Notes: a model not told the origin generated them from the sequence alone. A DNA stretch of 48,760 bases from Capillimicrobium sp035565675 (GCA_035565675.1 DATMSA010000002.1:1-48760), one strand, 5' to 3'. Positions 33,122 through 40,960 are shown, counted from the stretch's first letter. Numbers and translations are program-made.

Positions 33122-33771
33122 TCGTCGTCGAGCAGGCGCACGCCGAGCGCGGAGGCGAGCGCGCCGGCCGACTCGACGATGTCGGGCCACGGCATCGCGA
33201 CGCCGTCGAGGCGCTGCACCCCGCGCCAGCCGTCGAGCCGGCAGCCGCGCAGCTCCACGCGCTCGAACCGGGCGCCGCTGAGGTCGGCGCGCTCCAGCGA
33301 GCAGCGCTCCAGGCGCACCTCGCGCAGCCGCGCCTCCACGAGGTCGGCGTCGGTGAGCACGCAGTCGCGGAACGTCACGCCGTGCAGGGTCGTGTAGCGC
33401 AGCGCGCACAGGTCGGCGCGCGCGTCGGTGACGAGCACGTCGCGCCACGACCCCTCGGCCCACTGCAGGCCGGTCATGCGGCAGCCGCGCAGCTCGACGC
33501 GCCGCAGCGACGCGCCCCGCGCGCGGAGGTTGGCGAGGTTCACGCGCTCCAGCAGCGCGTCGGCGAGGCCGCCGCCGTCGATGCGCGCCTCCGACAGGTC
33601 GCCGCCGCTGAGGTGCACCTCGCCGAGCTCGACGCCCGCCAGGTGGACGCCGGCGAGCTGCGCATCGACGATCCGGCGCTCGCGGATCCGCGCGTCGGGG
33701 CGCAGGTCGGCGGGCTCGAGCGGGTCCTCGTCCAGCTCGCGCGGCAGGCGCGGGGGCCGCGGCTCGCTCAC
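33118..33771 (-). CDS. Pentapeptide-repeat protein
   Basis: A 217-aa protein made largely of A(D/N)LxX-type five-residue repeats (for example LAGVELGEVHLSGGDLSEAR, ADLVEARLREVRLERCSLER and ADLSGARFERVELRGCRLDG), which fold into a right-handed quadrilateral beta-helix. Some family members shield gyrase (QnrMfpA type), but many have no known role. A 40-residue polar N-terminus and a 30-residue non-repeat tail flank the solenoid. GTG 33771 overlaps the stop of the NAD(P)-binding gene (GTGA). Quinolone protection is possible but unproven. Confidence 0.85.
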   Translation of the reverse strand: MSEPRPPRLPRELDEDPLEPADLRPDARIRERRIVDAQLAGVHLAGVELGEVHLSGGDLSEARIDGGGLADALLERVNLANLRARGASLRRVELRGCRMTGLQWAEGSWRDVLVTDARADLCALRYTTLHGVTFRDCVLTDADLVEARLREVRLERCSLERADLSGARFERVELRGCRLDGWRGVQRLDGVAMPWPDIVESAGALASALGVRLLDDD

Positions 33772-34415
33772 GCGTCGGCGACGGCGGCGACGGCGTCGGC
33801 GATCGCCGTGTCGCCGGACACGAGGTCGAACGTGAGGCCGGCGGTGCGCGGCTCGTCGAGGACGGCCGCCAGGACGGCGGCGACGTCGTCGCGCGGCACG
33901 GCGCCCGGATCGAGGCGCGGCGCGATCGCGACGCGGCCGGTGCCGGGCTGGTCGGTGAGGCGGCCGGGGCGCACGATCGTGAAGTCGAGGCCGCTCTCGC
34001 GCAGCGCCCGGTCGGCGGCGCCCTTGGCCTCGAGGTAGGCGCGGAAGACGCCCTCGCCGCGCGACGGGTCGTCGGCGCTCATCGCGCTGACCATCACGTA
34101 GCGGTCGACGCCCTGCGCCTTCGCCGCCTCGATCAGCCGCAGCGCGCCGCCGAGGTCCATCGTGCGCTTGCGCTCCGCCCCGCTGCCCGGGCCCGCGCCG
34201 GCGGCGAACACGACCGCGTCGGCCCCCGCGATCGCGGCGGCGACGTCGCCGTCGCCCTCGAGGTCGCACAGCACCGGCTCCCCGCCGGCGGCGCGCACGT
34301 CGTCGGCATGCGCCGGGTTGCGGATGAGCCCGCGCACGCGGTCGCCGCGCGCGGCCAGCAGCCGCGTCAGGCGCAGCGCGATCTGCCCGTGCCCTCCCGC
34401 GATCGCGACGTCCAT
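33768..34415 (-). CDS. NAD(P)-binding atypical SDR (YwnB/NmrA-like)
   Basis: A 215-aa Rossmann protein. The dinucleotide loop is VAIAGGHGQIALRLTRLLAA; RGLIRNPAHADDV and CDLEGDGDV follow, with FAAGAGPGSGAERKRTMDLG and YVMVSAMSADDP. There is no complete YxxxK SDR catalytic pair except YLEAKGAADRAL, in which Tyr and Lys are spaced properly. C-terminal DFTIVRPGRLTD is typical of NmrA/BVR-B-type proteins. It may be a flavin/quinone reductase or redox sensor. It is coupled to the pentapeptide-repeat gene. Confidence 0.85.
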   Translation of the reverse strand: MDVAIAGGHGQIALRLTRLLAARGDRVRGLIRNPAHADDVRAAGGEPVLCDLEGDGDVAAAIAGADAVVFAAGAGPGSGAERKRTMDLGGALRLIEAAKAQGVDRYVMVSAMSADDPSRGEGVFRAYLEAKGAADRALRESGLDFTIVRPGRLTDQPGTGRVAIAPRLDPGAVPRDDVAAVLAAVLDEPRTAGLTFDLVSGDTAIADAVAAVADA

Positions 34416-34451
34416 GGCGCAAGCCTAGACGCCCGGGCCGGCGCCGGCGAT

Positions 34452-34934
34452 CTACCGCCGCCGGTACGCGCACGACGCCGTTCCGACCACGCGCACGACG
34501 TTCGGGTCGGCGTCCGAGCTGTCGTAGGCGATCGGGAAGGCGATGCGGATGCGCTTGCGCCCGCCGGGGAACTGGATGGAGCCGCCGAGCGTGAGCCGAG
34601 CGGCGGCCGGCGGCGGCTCCTGCGCGTTGCTGAACGTGCCGCCGCCCCCAGGCGGATCGAGGAAGAAACTGGCCTCCGACTCGCCCTCCCCGTACTCGAG
34701 CGGGTAGCGCTTGAAGCCCGAGAACGGCTGGATGCGAACGACCAGCCGCCAGCCCTTCACGATCGCCCGCCCGTGGAACCCAGCCGAGTCCACCCGGCAC
34801 GAGAGCGCCGTGAACCGGACCAGCTCCCGGCCGTCGGGATCCCACACCCGGATCGCCGCGTCCGCGCTGCCTGCCCCGATCGCGACGGCCCCCGCCGCGA
34901 CCGCCACCGTTCGTGCCAGTCGTCGTACCGTCAT
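34452..34934 (-). CDS. Secreted protein of unknown function
   Basis: A 160-aa protein with a signal peptide (MTVRRLARTVAVAAGAVAIG, cleavage near ADA-A at 27). The mature part is beta-rich with two Cys (LSCRVDS and GTASCAYRRR) that could form a disulfide tying the ends together. A PPGGGGTFSNAQEPPPAAA linker sits mid-protein. No family is recognised. The next upstream feature on this strand is the tRNA-Leu gene. Confidence 0.6.
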   Translation of the reverse strand: MTVRRLARTVAVAAGAVAIGAGSADAAIRVWDPDGRELVRFTALSCRVDSAGFHGRAIVKGWRLVVRIQPFSGFKRYPLEYGEGESEASFFLDPPGGGGTFSNAQEPPPAAARLTLGGSIQFPGGRKRIRIAFPIAYDSSDADPNVVRVVGTASCAYRRR

Positions 34935-34974
34935 GGCGGAAGGCTAGCCGCCGGCCGCGCGCGCAGGCGGCGAG

Positions 34975-35060
34975 TGCCCGGGGTGGGATTCGAACCCACA
35001 CGCCCCTCGCGGGGCAGCAGCTTTTAAGGCCGCCGCGTAGACCAGTTCCGCCACCCGGGC
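34975..35060 (-). tRNA. tRNA-Leu (anticodon TAA, reads UUA)
   Basis: An 86-nt class II tRNA on the minus strand. Acceptor GCCCGGG (35060-35054) pairs with CCCGGGC, discriminator A at 34975. The anticodon loop CTTAAAA gives TAA at 35024-35026, and the long variable arm GCCCC-GCGA-GGGGC confirms Leu. The T arm is GTGGG TTCGAAT CCCAC. CCA is not encoded. This is the UUA-reading tRNA, the counterpart of Streptomyces bldA. I noticed no TTA codon in the genes of this window, so its targets would be rare. Confidence 0.97.
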
Positions 35061-35124
35061 GAGCGAGCGCAACTCCGACCGCAACCTAACCGTTCCAGCA
35101 GTGTTCCCGCCCTCGGGAAGCGCC

Positions 35125-36678
35125 ATGGAAGTCTCTGCTCTCAAACCCACCGCCCTCTCCGGCCTCCGGGGTCCGACGCCGCTGCTGCGGCTGCAGTCGG
35201 ACGAGCGGCTCGTGGCGCTGACGCGGCGCGGCAACCAGAGCGCGTTCGAGACGCTCGTCGCCCGCTACCAGGCGCGCCTGCTGGCCTTCTGCCGGCACAT
35301 GCTGAACTCGCGCGAGGACGCCGAGGACGTGCTGCAGGAGGTGTTCGCGGCCGCGTTCAACGCGATGGTCGCCGACGAGCGCCCGATCAACGTGCGCCCG
35401 TGGCTGTACCGGATCGCGCGCAACCGGTCGCTGAACCACCTGCGCCGCCAGACCGCGATCGGCGTCGATTCGATGGACATCCACCTCGCCGACCACGGCC
35501 AGACGACGGCCGACAAGGTCCACAAGCGCGAGGAGTTCCGCCAGCTCGTCGGCGACGTCCAGGAGCTGCCCGAGACCCAGCGCACCGCGCTGCTGCTGCG
35601 CGAGATCGACGCGCTCTCCTACGACCAGATCGCCGACGTCATGGAGACGACCGTGCCGTCGGTGAAGTCGCTGCTCGTGCGCGCCCGCGTCGCGCTGGCG
35701 GAGATGTCGGAGGCGCGGCGCCTCACCTGCGAGGAGGTGCGCCTCGAGCTCGGCGAGGTCGCCGAGGGTCTCACGCGCATGAGCCCGCCGGTCCGCCGCC
35801 ACCTGAAGGCGTGCGACCGGTGCGCGATGTTCCGCCAGCAGCTCAAGGAGACCAACAAGGCGCTGGCGGCGATCATGCCCGTCGCGCCGCTGCTCTTCCT
35901 CAAGAAGGTCGTGCTCGCGCACATCGGGACGACCGCGTCCGCCGGCGGCGGCGCGGCCGCCGGCGCGGCCGCCGCGTCGACGGCGTCCGCGGGCGCGGCC
36001 AGCGCCCTGTCGGCCGGCATCGGGACCATCGCGTCCAAGACCGCCGCGACGCTGGCGGCCGCCGCGATCGTCACCGGCGCCGCCGTCGAGGTCGACCACG
36101 CCACCAACCGCGGCGACCGCTCCCCCGAGCCCGCGCAGATCGCCCAGGCCCCCGAGCCCGCGCCCGCCCCGGCCCCGGCGCCGCCGCCGCCCGCCCCCGC
36201 GCCGGTCGTCGCCAGCGCGCCCGAGCCGGTGGCCGATCCCAAGCCGCAGCCGACCACGGACGAGGAGCCCGCGCGCCTGCGCGGCAAGGACCAGCCCGCC
36301 GAGGGCGAGCAGGCCGCCGCCGGCGAGCCGGGCGCCACGGACGTCGACGCCGCCGCGGTCGCCGATCAGCCGGTCGCCGCCGCCAAGCCGACGACGACGA
36401 CCCCGCCGCCGACCGGGACCGCGCAGGACGGCGTCGGCGTCACCGTCGTGCCGGGAACCGTGCAGCCGGGCGCGCCGACGCAGACCGTCCCGCCGCCGAC
36501 CACGACGCCCGCGCCGGCGCCCGCGCCCGCGCCGACCGACCCGGCGGTCCCGCCGCCCACCGATCCGGTCGTGCCGCCGCCGACCGACCCCGCGGCGCCC
36601 CCGCCGGCCGATCCGGCCGCGCCGCCCCCGGCCGATCCGGCCGCGCCGCCGCCGGCCACCACGACGCCGGCGCCGTAG
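35125..36678 (+). CDS. ECF sigma factor fused to zinc-binding anti-sigma-like segment, membrane helix and Pro-rich tail
   Basis: A 517-aa protein. Sigma region 2 (about residues 30-105) has FETLVARYQARLLAFCRHML, DAEDVLQEVFAAAF and VRPWLYRIARNRSLNHLRRQ. Region 4 (about 135-190) has LPETQRTALLLREIDALSYD and ETTVPSVKSLLVRARVAL. Then comes RRHLKACDRC, the H-x3-C-x2-C signature of zinc-associated anti-sigma domains (about 226). An Ala/Gly-rich stretch and hydrophobic helix (about 306-325) follow, then about 190 residues rich in Pro, Thr and Ala, probably outside the membrane. ATG 35125 is preferred to GTG 35101. It reads as a self-inhibited, membrane-tethered sigma factor; that is inference. Confidence 0.87.
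   Translation: MEVSALKPTALSGLRGPTPLLRLQSDERLVALTRRGNQSAFETLVARYQARLLAFCRHMLNSREDAEDVLQEVFAAAFNAMVADERPINVRPWLYRIARNRSLNHLRRQTAIGVDSMDIHLADHGQTTADKVHKREEFRQLVGDVQELPETQRTALLLREIDALSYDQIADVMETTVPSVKSLLVRARVALAEMSEARRLTCEEVRLELGEVAEGLTRMSPPVRRHLKACDRCAMFRQQLKETNKALAAIMPVAPLLFLKKVVLAHIGTTASAGGGAAAGAAAASTASAGAASALSAGIGTIASKTAATLAAAAIVTGAAVEVDHATNRGDRSPEPAQIAQAPEPAPAPAPAPPPPAPAPVVASAPEPVADPKPQPTTDEEPARLRGKDQPAEGEQAAAGEPGATDVDAAAVADQPVAAAKPTTTTPPPTGTAQDGVGVTVVPGTVQPGAPTQTVPPPTTTPAPAPAPAPTDPAVPPPTDPVVPPPTDPAAPPPADPAAPPPADPAAPPPATTTPAP
36535..36654 (+). repeat. Five tandem 24-bp units encoding a (D-P-x-x-P-P-P)-type tail
   Basis: Units start at 36535, 36559, 36583, 36607 and 36631. The last two differ at a single base (GCCGATCCGGCCGCGCCGCC is shared). 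Each encodes T/A-D-P-x-x-P-P-P. Such repeats can expand or contract in frame, changing the length of the sigma factor's extracytoplasmic tail without breaking the gene. Confidence 0.85.
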
Positions 36679-36690
36679 GGGCCCGCCGGG

Positions 36691-37041
36691 CTACGCGATC
36701 CGGGCGCCCGGCGTCGCGTCCCCGTCGGGGCGCAGGATCAGCACCGTGCCGTCGTCCTCGACGGCGCCCAGCACGAGCACCTCTGAGCGCACCGGGCCCA
36801 CCTGGCGCGGCGGGAAGTTCACGACCGCCACGACGAGCGAGCCCTCGAGCTCCTCGCGGGAGTAGTTGGTGATCCGCGCCGAGGAGCGCTTGACGCCGAT
36901 CTCCGGGCCGAAGTCGATGCGCAGCTTCCAGGCGGGCTTGCGCGCCTCGGGGAAGTCCTCGACGGCGACGACGCGCCCGACGCGCATGTCGACGGTCAGG
37001 AAGTCGTCGAAGGTGATCTCGGGGGCGGGTCCGTCGCTCAT
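36691..37041 (-). CDS. csaA: CsaA-type tRNA-binding/chaperone-like protein
   Basis: A 116-aa OB-fold (EMAP-like) protein, matching CsaA: FDDFLTVDMRVGRVVAVEDF, KPAWKLRIDFGPEIGVKRSS, ARITNYSREELEGSLVVAVV and FPPRQVGPVRSEVLVLG. CsaA binds tRNA and has chaperone-like activity in protein export in Bacillus. ATG 37041 (MSDG) is the start; the longer frame crosses the lipoprotein gene. It is last in a minus-strand run of small genes and convergent with the sigma factor gene. Confidence 0.92.
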   Translation of the reverse strand: MSDGPAPEITFDDFLTVDMRVGRVVAVEDFPEARKPAWKLRIDFGPEIGVKRSSARITNYSREELEGSLVVAVVNFPPRQVGPVRSEVLVLGAVEDDGTVLILRPDGDATPGARIA

Positions 37042-37063
37042 GACGGCCGTGCAGGCTACGCGG

Positions 37064-37534
37064 TCACGGCCCCGGCTCGACCCCGGTGACGATCGTCGCC
37101 GCGCCCTCGCGCCCGTCGATCGTGACGGGGTGGCTGCCGTCGCGCAGGCCCTCGACCTCGAACGACGCCCGCCCACCGGCGGGGACGTCGACCGCGCCGC
37201 CCTGGAACTCGACGCGGTGCGGCTCGCCGTCCGCCGAGACGCCGATCACGCGGATCGTGAAGAACGCCGGGACCGACACCCGCCGCGGGCGCACCGACGC
37301 GCCGTCGATGCGGAAGCGCGCGGGTACCGCCATCGGCACCTCGTCGCCGGCGCCGCCCTCCTGCTGCTCGACCTCGCCCTCGGGGAGCGGCTCGGCCTCG
37401 GGCTCCGGCTCGGGCGCCGGCGCGCTGGTGACGGGCGGCGGCGGCGTCGCCGTCGACGCCCCGTCGTCGTCGCCGCACCCGGCGACCACCAGCGCGGCGG
37501 CCGCCAGCGCGGCGAGCACCCACCTACTGGCCAA
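37064..37534 (-). CDS. Lipoprotein with cupredoxin-like domain, unknown function
   Basis: A 156-aa predicted lipoprotein with lipobox VVAGC at about residues 16-20. A Pro/Glu-rich linker follows and then a beta-rich domain of about 85 residues (FRIDGASVRPRRVSVPAFFT; GGRASFEVEGLRDGSHPVTI). The layout of a hydrophobic strand followed by an SHPVTI strand resembles cupredoxin-like proteins, but Cys and Met copper ligands are missing. The start is TTG 37534, inside the end of the AsnC gene (11-bp overlap); GTG 37519 is the alternative but would lack the basic residue of the signal. Confidence 0.65.
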   Translation of the reverse strand: MASRWVLAALAAAALVVAGCGDDDGASTATPPPPVTSAPAPEPEPEAEPLPEGEVEQQEGGAGDEVPMAVPARFRIDGASVRPRRVSVPAFFTIRVIGVSADGEPHRVEFQGGAVDVPAGGRASFEVEGLRDGSHPVTIDGREGAATIVTGVEPGP

Positions 37535-37799
37535 CGGAGAACAGGGCCTCGAGGTCGTGGCGCGAGAACGCCTCGAACGCGACCATCGTCTGCGTCCGCG
37601 ACACGCCGTCGAGCTGCCCGATCCCGCCGGTGACGACGTCGGCGAGCTGCTCGTGGCGGGCGACGTGGACGATCGCCACGAAGTCCCACGTGCCGGTCAC
37701 GGAGTACACCTGGCCGACGCCCTCGACCTCGGCCAGGCGGCCGCCGAGGGTCGGCATCGCGTCGCGCTCCGCCTCGATGAGGACGATCGCGTGGGTCAC
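37524..37799 (-). CDS. Stand-alone Lrp/AsnC ligand-sensing (RAM) domain protein
   Basis: A 91-aa protein formed only of the AsnC_trans_reg domain: AIVLIEAERDAMPTLGGRLA, GVGQVYSVTGTWDFVAIVHV, LADVVTGGIGQLDGVSRTQT. The HTH part is absent, so it does not bind DNA alone. Such proteins form dimers/octamers and bind amino acids; they may modulate full-length Lrp proteins. GTG 37799 overlaps the stop of the UPF0173 gene by GTGA. It also overlaps the lipoprotein start. It is part of a compact minus-strand operon. Confidence 0.88.
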   Translation of the reverse strand: MTHAIVLIEAERDAMPTLGGRLAEVEGVGQVYSVTGTWDFVAIVHVARHEQLADVVTGGIGQLDGVSRTQTMVAFEAFSRHDLEALFSVGQ

Positions 37800-38482
37800 G
37801 TCGCGTGCGTCTCCCCGGGCTTCAGCAGCACGACCTTCGACGACGTCTCGCGCTCGACGTCGGCCTTGAACGCCTCGGCGTCGGTCTCGATCGGCGGGAA
37901 CGTGTCGTAGTGGCCGGGGATGACGGTCGGCGCCCCGATCAGCTTCACGGCCTCGACCGCGTCGTGGCGGTCCATCGTGTAGTGGCCGCCGATCGGCACG
38001 ATCGCGATGTCGATCGGCGTGCGGCGGCCGACGAGCGCCAGGTCGCCGAACAGCGCGGTGTCGCCGGCGTGGTAGACGGTCGTGCCGCCCAGGTGGACGA
38101 TCACGCCCGCCGGCGTGTTGACCGTGCCCTTCGGCGTCGTCGACGTGTGCCAGGCGGGCACGTACTTGACCCAGCCCCAGTCGAACTCGACGGTGCCGCC
38201 CAGATTGGGATCGTGGACCGGATGGCCCTCGCCCAGGTCCTCGGCGAACTCGTTGGCCAGCTCGACGATCGCCGTCACCGGCGCGCCGGTGCGCTTGGCG
38301 AGCGGGATCACGTCGGCGACGTGGTCGACGTGGCCGTGCGTGACGACGATGTGCGTCGGTTCGACCTCGTCGGCGCTGACCGGCGCCTTCGGGTTGTTCG
38401 GGCCCAGGAACGGGTCGATCAGGACGGTCGTGTCGCCGTCGCTGAGCTCGAACGTGGCGTGGCCGAGGTAGCGGATCTCCAT
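37796..38482 (-). CDS. UPF0173 metallo-beta-lactamase-fold hydrolase
   Basis: A 228-aa metal-dependent hydrolase. The family opening MEIRYLGHATFELSDG is followed by the metal motif VVTHGHVDHVADVI (HxHxDH), then YHAGDTALFGD (His/Asp ligand), PIGGHYTMDRHDAVEAVKLI and PTVIPGHYDTFPPI. Family members (YtkL type) bind zinc or manganese; the physiological substrate is unknown. It is five bases after the upstream 104-aa gene and coupled to the AsnC domain gene by GTGA. Confidence 0.92.
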   Translation of the reverse strand: MEIRYLGHATFELSDGDTTVLIDPFLGPNNPKAPVSADEVEPTHIVVTHGHVDHVADVIPLAKRTGAPVTAIVELANEFAEDLGEGHPVHDPNLGGTVEFDWGWVKYVPAWHTSTTPKGTVNTPAGVIVHLGGTTVYHAGDTALFGDLALVGRRTPIDIAIVPIGGHYTMDRHDAVEAVKLIGAPTVIPGHYDTFPPIETDAEAFKADVERETSSKVVLLKPGETHAT

Positions 38483-38487
38483 GCTCG

Positions 38488-38802
38488 TCAGGTCTCCCGT
38501 CGTCGCTGCAGTTCGTGAGCCAGCTCGAAGCCGACCGCGACGCCGACCATCATCCCGAGCCGGGTCTCCTCGGCGAGGAGCGTCCGCAGCGCCTGCACGT
38601 CGGTGGCGCCGGCGGCGCGCATGACCTCCTGCTCGTGGGCGTCGTTGAAGTAGCCGCCCGCGTGCAGCGCGGCGTTGAGGATGCGCTGCAGCCCCGGCGC
38701 GGCGTGGATGACGATCTCCTCCGCGTGCTTGAGGCGCTCGGGGTCCTGCAGGGCCTCGACGGCCGCGTCGACCTCCTCGGCGGTGTACGTGCGGTCGGTC
38801 AC
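38488..38802 (-). CDS. Small helical hypothetical protein
   Basis: A 104-aa, mostly helical soluble protein (YTAEEVDAAVEALQDPERLK; LQRILNAALHAGGYFNDAHE; LGMMVGVAVGFELAHELQRR). No motif recognised. It is five bases upstream of the UPF0173 gene on the same strand and 22 bp downstream of the rhomboid-like gene. Good codon bias and clean start support that it is real. Confidence 0.7.
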   Translation of the reverse strand: MTDRTYTAEEVDAAVEALQDPERLKHAEEIVIHAAPGLQRILNAALHAGGYFNDAHEQEVMRAAGATDVQALRTLLAEETRLGMMVGVAVGFELAHELQRRRET

Positions 38803-38824
38803 CGACCAGCCACGATAGCCCGCC

Positions 38825-39637
38825 TCAGGTGCGAGCGGCGACGCGGGCGAGCGGGAAGCCGATCAGCAGCCCGATCAGGCCGCCGGCCACGCCCGCGTAC
38901 GCGTTGGCGGGCTCGACGGCGACCGGCATGAGCAGCAGCACCGCGGCGATGACCGCGGTGCCGAGCAGATCGCCCTCGTACTCGCGGTTGCGCCGCCAGG
39001 CGAACAGGTCGGGCACCGCCCAGGCGGCCAGGAGGCCGAGCGCGAGGCCGTTGGCGCCGGCGGCGATCGGGAAGCTCTCGATCGCGGCGGCGACGAGCAT
39101 GCCGCCCGCGCCGCACAGCAGCGCCACGATCAGCACCACGAGCGAGCCGTGGCGGCGCTCCAGCAGCGTGCCGAAGATGCCGACGGCGACCATCGTCGCG
39201 AACTGGTAGGCGCCGCCGGCGAGCACGATCCCGCCGCCGCTGCCGACGTGCAGGAACGGCGCGGTGACGAGCTTCCACCAGTCGCCGTCGAGCTTGCCGA
39301 CGACGATCACGTCGCTGGCCGGGAACGCGCCGGCGAAGTAGACGAGGTAGACGAGGAACGACGCGGCGACGAGCGCGATCGTCGCCACCGGGCGCCCCGA
39401 CAGCGCCGACACGTCGGCGGACGGACGCATGCGCTGGAAGCGCTCGCGCGACCCGGACCTCCGCCAGCGGCGGCGCTTGGGCGCCTTGGGCGCCGACTCG
39501 GCGCGCGGCCCGCCGCGCTCGATCTTCGGCGCGCGCTTGCGCACCCGCTGTCCGCAGTACGGGCATTCGGTCACGTACGGGCTGACCTCGGACCCGCAGT
39601 TCTTGCAGACGACGAAGAGATCCGCCCCGCGTGCCAT
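38825..39637 (-). CDS. Zinc-ribbon rhomboid-like membrane protein lacking catalytic residues
   Basis: A 270-aa protein. Residues 11-28 form a zinc ribbon (CKNC...CPYC: Cys 11, 14, 25, 28). A basic linker follows (KRRRWRRSGSR), then six helices with a rhomboid plan. The position of the catalytic GxSG reads GANG (about residue 194), so the nucleophile Ser is Asn. The last helix has YAGVAGGLIGLLIG where the His of HxxGxxxG would be. It is therefore probably a pseudo-protease (iRhom-like role), binding rather than cutting membrane proteins. ATG 39637 was chosen as MARGADLFVVC places the ribbon at the N-terminus. Confidence 0.82.
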   Translation of the reverse strand: MARGADLFVVCKNCGSEVSPYVTECPYCGQRVRKRAPKIERGGPRAESAPKAPKRRRWRRSGSRERFQRMRPSADVSALSGRPVATIALVAASFLVYLVYFAGAFPASDVIVVGKLDGDWWKLVTAPFLHVGSGGGIVLAGGAYQFATMVAVGIFGTLLERRHGSLVVLIVALLCGAGGMLVAAAIESFPIAAGANGLALGLLAAWAVPDLFAWRRNREYEGDLLGTAVIAAVLLLMPVAVEPANAYAGVAGGLIGLLIGFPLARVAART

Positions 39638-39683
39638 GTCCGTCCGATGATACGGCCGCGCGAGCCGCATGGCCCGCATTCGG

Positions 39684-40937
39684 TCAGCCGATGTCCGGTG
39701 GCGGCTCGGGAAGCGACACCAGGAGGCTGGCGATGCGCAGGCCGTCGATCGCCTCGACCTCGATGTCGACGCCGCCGACGGTCACGGTCTCCCCCGGCCG
39801 GGGCCGGTGCCCGAGCGCGTCGAGCACGAGGCCCGCCATCGTGTGGATGCCGTTCTGGGGCAGGCGCGTGCCGAGCTCCTCGTTGGCGTCGTCGATGGTC
39901 ATCGAGCCGGCGACCCGGATCCGGCCGTCGTCGAGGCGCTCCATGCGGGGGTCGGGCAGGTCGAACTCGTCCTCGATGTCGCCGACGAGCTCCTCCAGCA
40001 CGTCCTCGAGCGTGACGATCCCGACGATCCCGCCGTACTCGTCGGCGACGACCGCGATCTGCTCGCGGCGCTCGCGCAGCTCCCGCAGCAGCACCCCGAG
40101 GTCCTTGCGCTCCGGCACCACGAACGCCGGCCGGGCGAGCTGCGCGAGCGGCGTGTCCGGGTCGCGGCGCGACGCGGCGATGAGCGCCTGCACGTGGACG
40201 ATGCCGACGAGGCGGTCGAGGCTGCCGCGGCAGACCGGGTAGCGCTCGTGCGGCCGGCGGGCCACCTCGTCGAGCGCCGCGTCCGCGGTCAGCGCGGCGT
40301 CCAGCCAGTCGACGCCGGGCACTGCGCGCATCGCGTCGCGGACCTCGCGGTCGGCGAAGTCGAACACGTTGTGCAGCAGCTCCTCCTGGGCCTGCGGGAT
40401 GACGCCGGTGTCCTCGGCCTCGTCGACGAGCGCCCGCAGCTCGGCGGGGCTGCGGATCGTCTCGCCCGCCACCACGCCGCGCACGCCGAACGGTCGCAGC
40501 AGCAGCCGGGCCGAGCCCTGCAGCAGCCACACGACGGGGCGCAGGACGACCGAGATCGCCTGGATCGGCGGCGCCACCCGCACGGCCAGCGCCTCGGTGC
40601 GCTCGAGCGTGAGGGCCTTGGGGACGAGCTCGCCGAGGACGACCGACAGGTAGGTGACGACCGCGAAGGCGAGCGCGAACGACAGCCAGCCGGGGAGGCC
40701 GCCGCCCAGCAGGTCGCGCACGAGCGGCTCGCCGATCGCGCCCGTGAGGATGCCGATCGCCGTGATGCCGACCTGGACGGTCGAGATGACCCGCACCGGG
40801 TCGTCCATCAGGCGCAGCGCCGCGCGGGCGCCGCGGCGGCCGGCCTCGGCCTGCGGCGCCAGGACCGCCCGGCGCGCGGTCACGACGGCGTACTCGCCGA
40901 TCACGAAGAAGGCGTTGGCCCCGACCAGCGCCAGCAC
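39684..40937 (-). CDS. CNNM/CorC-type membrane protein with CBS pair (hemolysin family)
   Basis: A protein of at least 417 aa. The DUF21 transmembrane domain (ANAFFVIGEYAVVTARR to LSVVLGELVPKALTLERTEA) is followed by two CBS domains (residues about 205-325: RRPHERYPVCRGSLDRLVGI; IAVVADEYGGIVGIVTLEDV) and a CorC_HlyC domain at the C-terminus. Family members take part in Mg/Co export. The first standard start, GTG 40937, leaves only seven residues before the NAFF motif, which is short. An in-frame ATA at 40964, overlapping the upstream TAG stop and ten bases after GGAGG, would give the usual length. Confidence 0.9.
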   Translation of the reverse strand: MLALVGANAFFVIGEYAVVTARRAVLAPQAEAGRRGARAALRLMDDPVRVISTVQVGITAIGILTGAIGEPLVRDLLGGGLPGWLSFALAFAVVTYLSVVLGELVPKALTLERTEALAVRVAPPIQAISVVLRPVVWLLQGSARLLLRPFGVRGVVAGETIRSPAELRALVDEAEDTGVIPQAQEELLHNVFDFADREVRDAMRAVPGVDWLDAALTADAALDEVARRPHERYPVCRGSLDRLVGIVHVQALIAASRRDPDTPLAQLARPAFVVPERKDLGVLLRELRERREQIAVVADEYGGIVGIVTLEDVLEELVGDIEDEFDLPDPRMERLDDGRIRVAGSMTIDDANEELGTRLPQNGIHTMAGLVLDALGHRPRPGETVTVGGVDIEVEAIDGLRIASLLVSLPEPPPDIG

Positions 40938-40960
40938 GGCGGCGATCCGCAGGACGTCGC

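Noticed and set aside
33118..35001. Long minus-strand frame beginning MWVRIPPRAL, and the related endings GFESHPGHSPP and GVGFEPTRPS nearby
   Set aside because: These are translations through the tRNA-Leu gene. Only the pentapeptide-repeat part (33118-33771) of the long frame is real.
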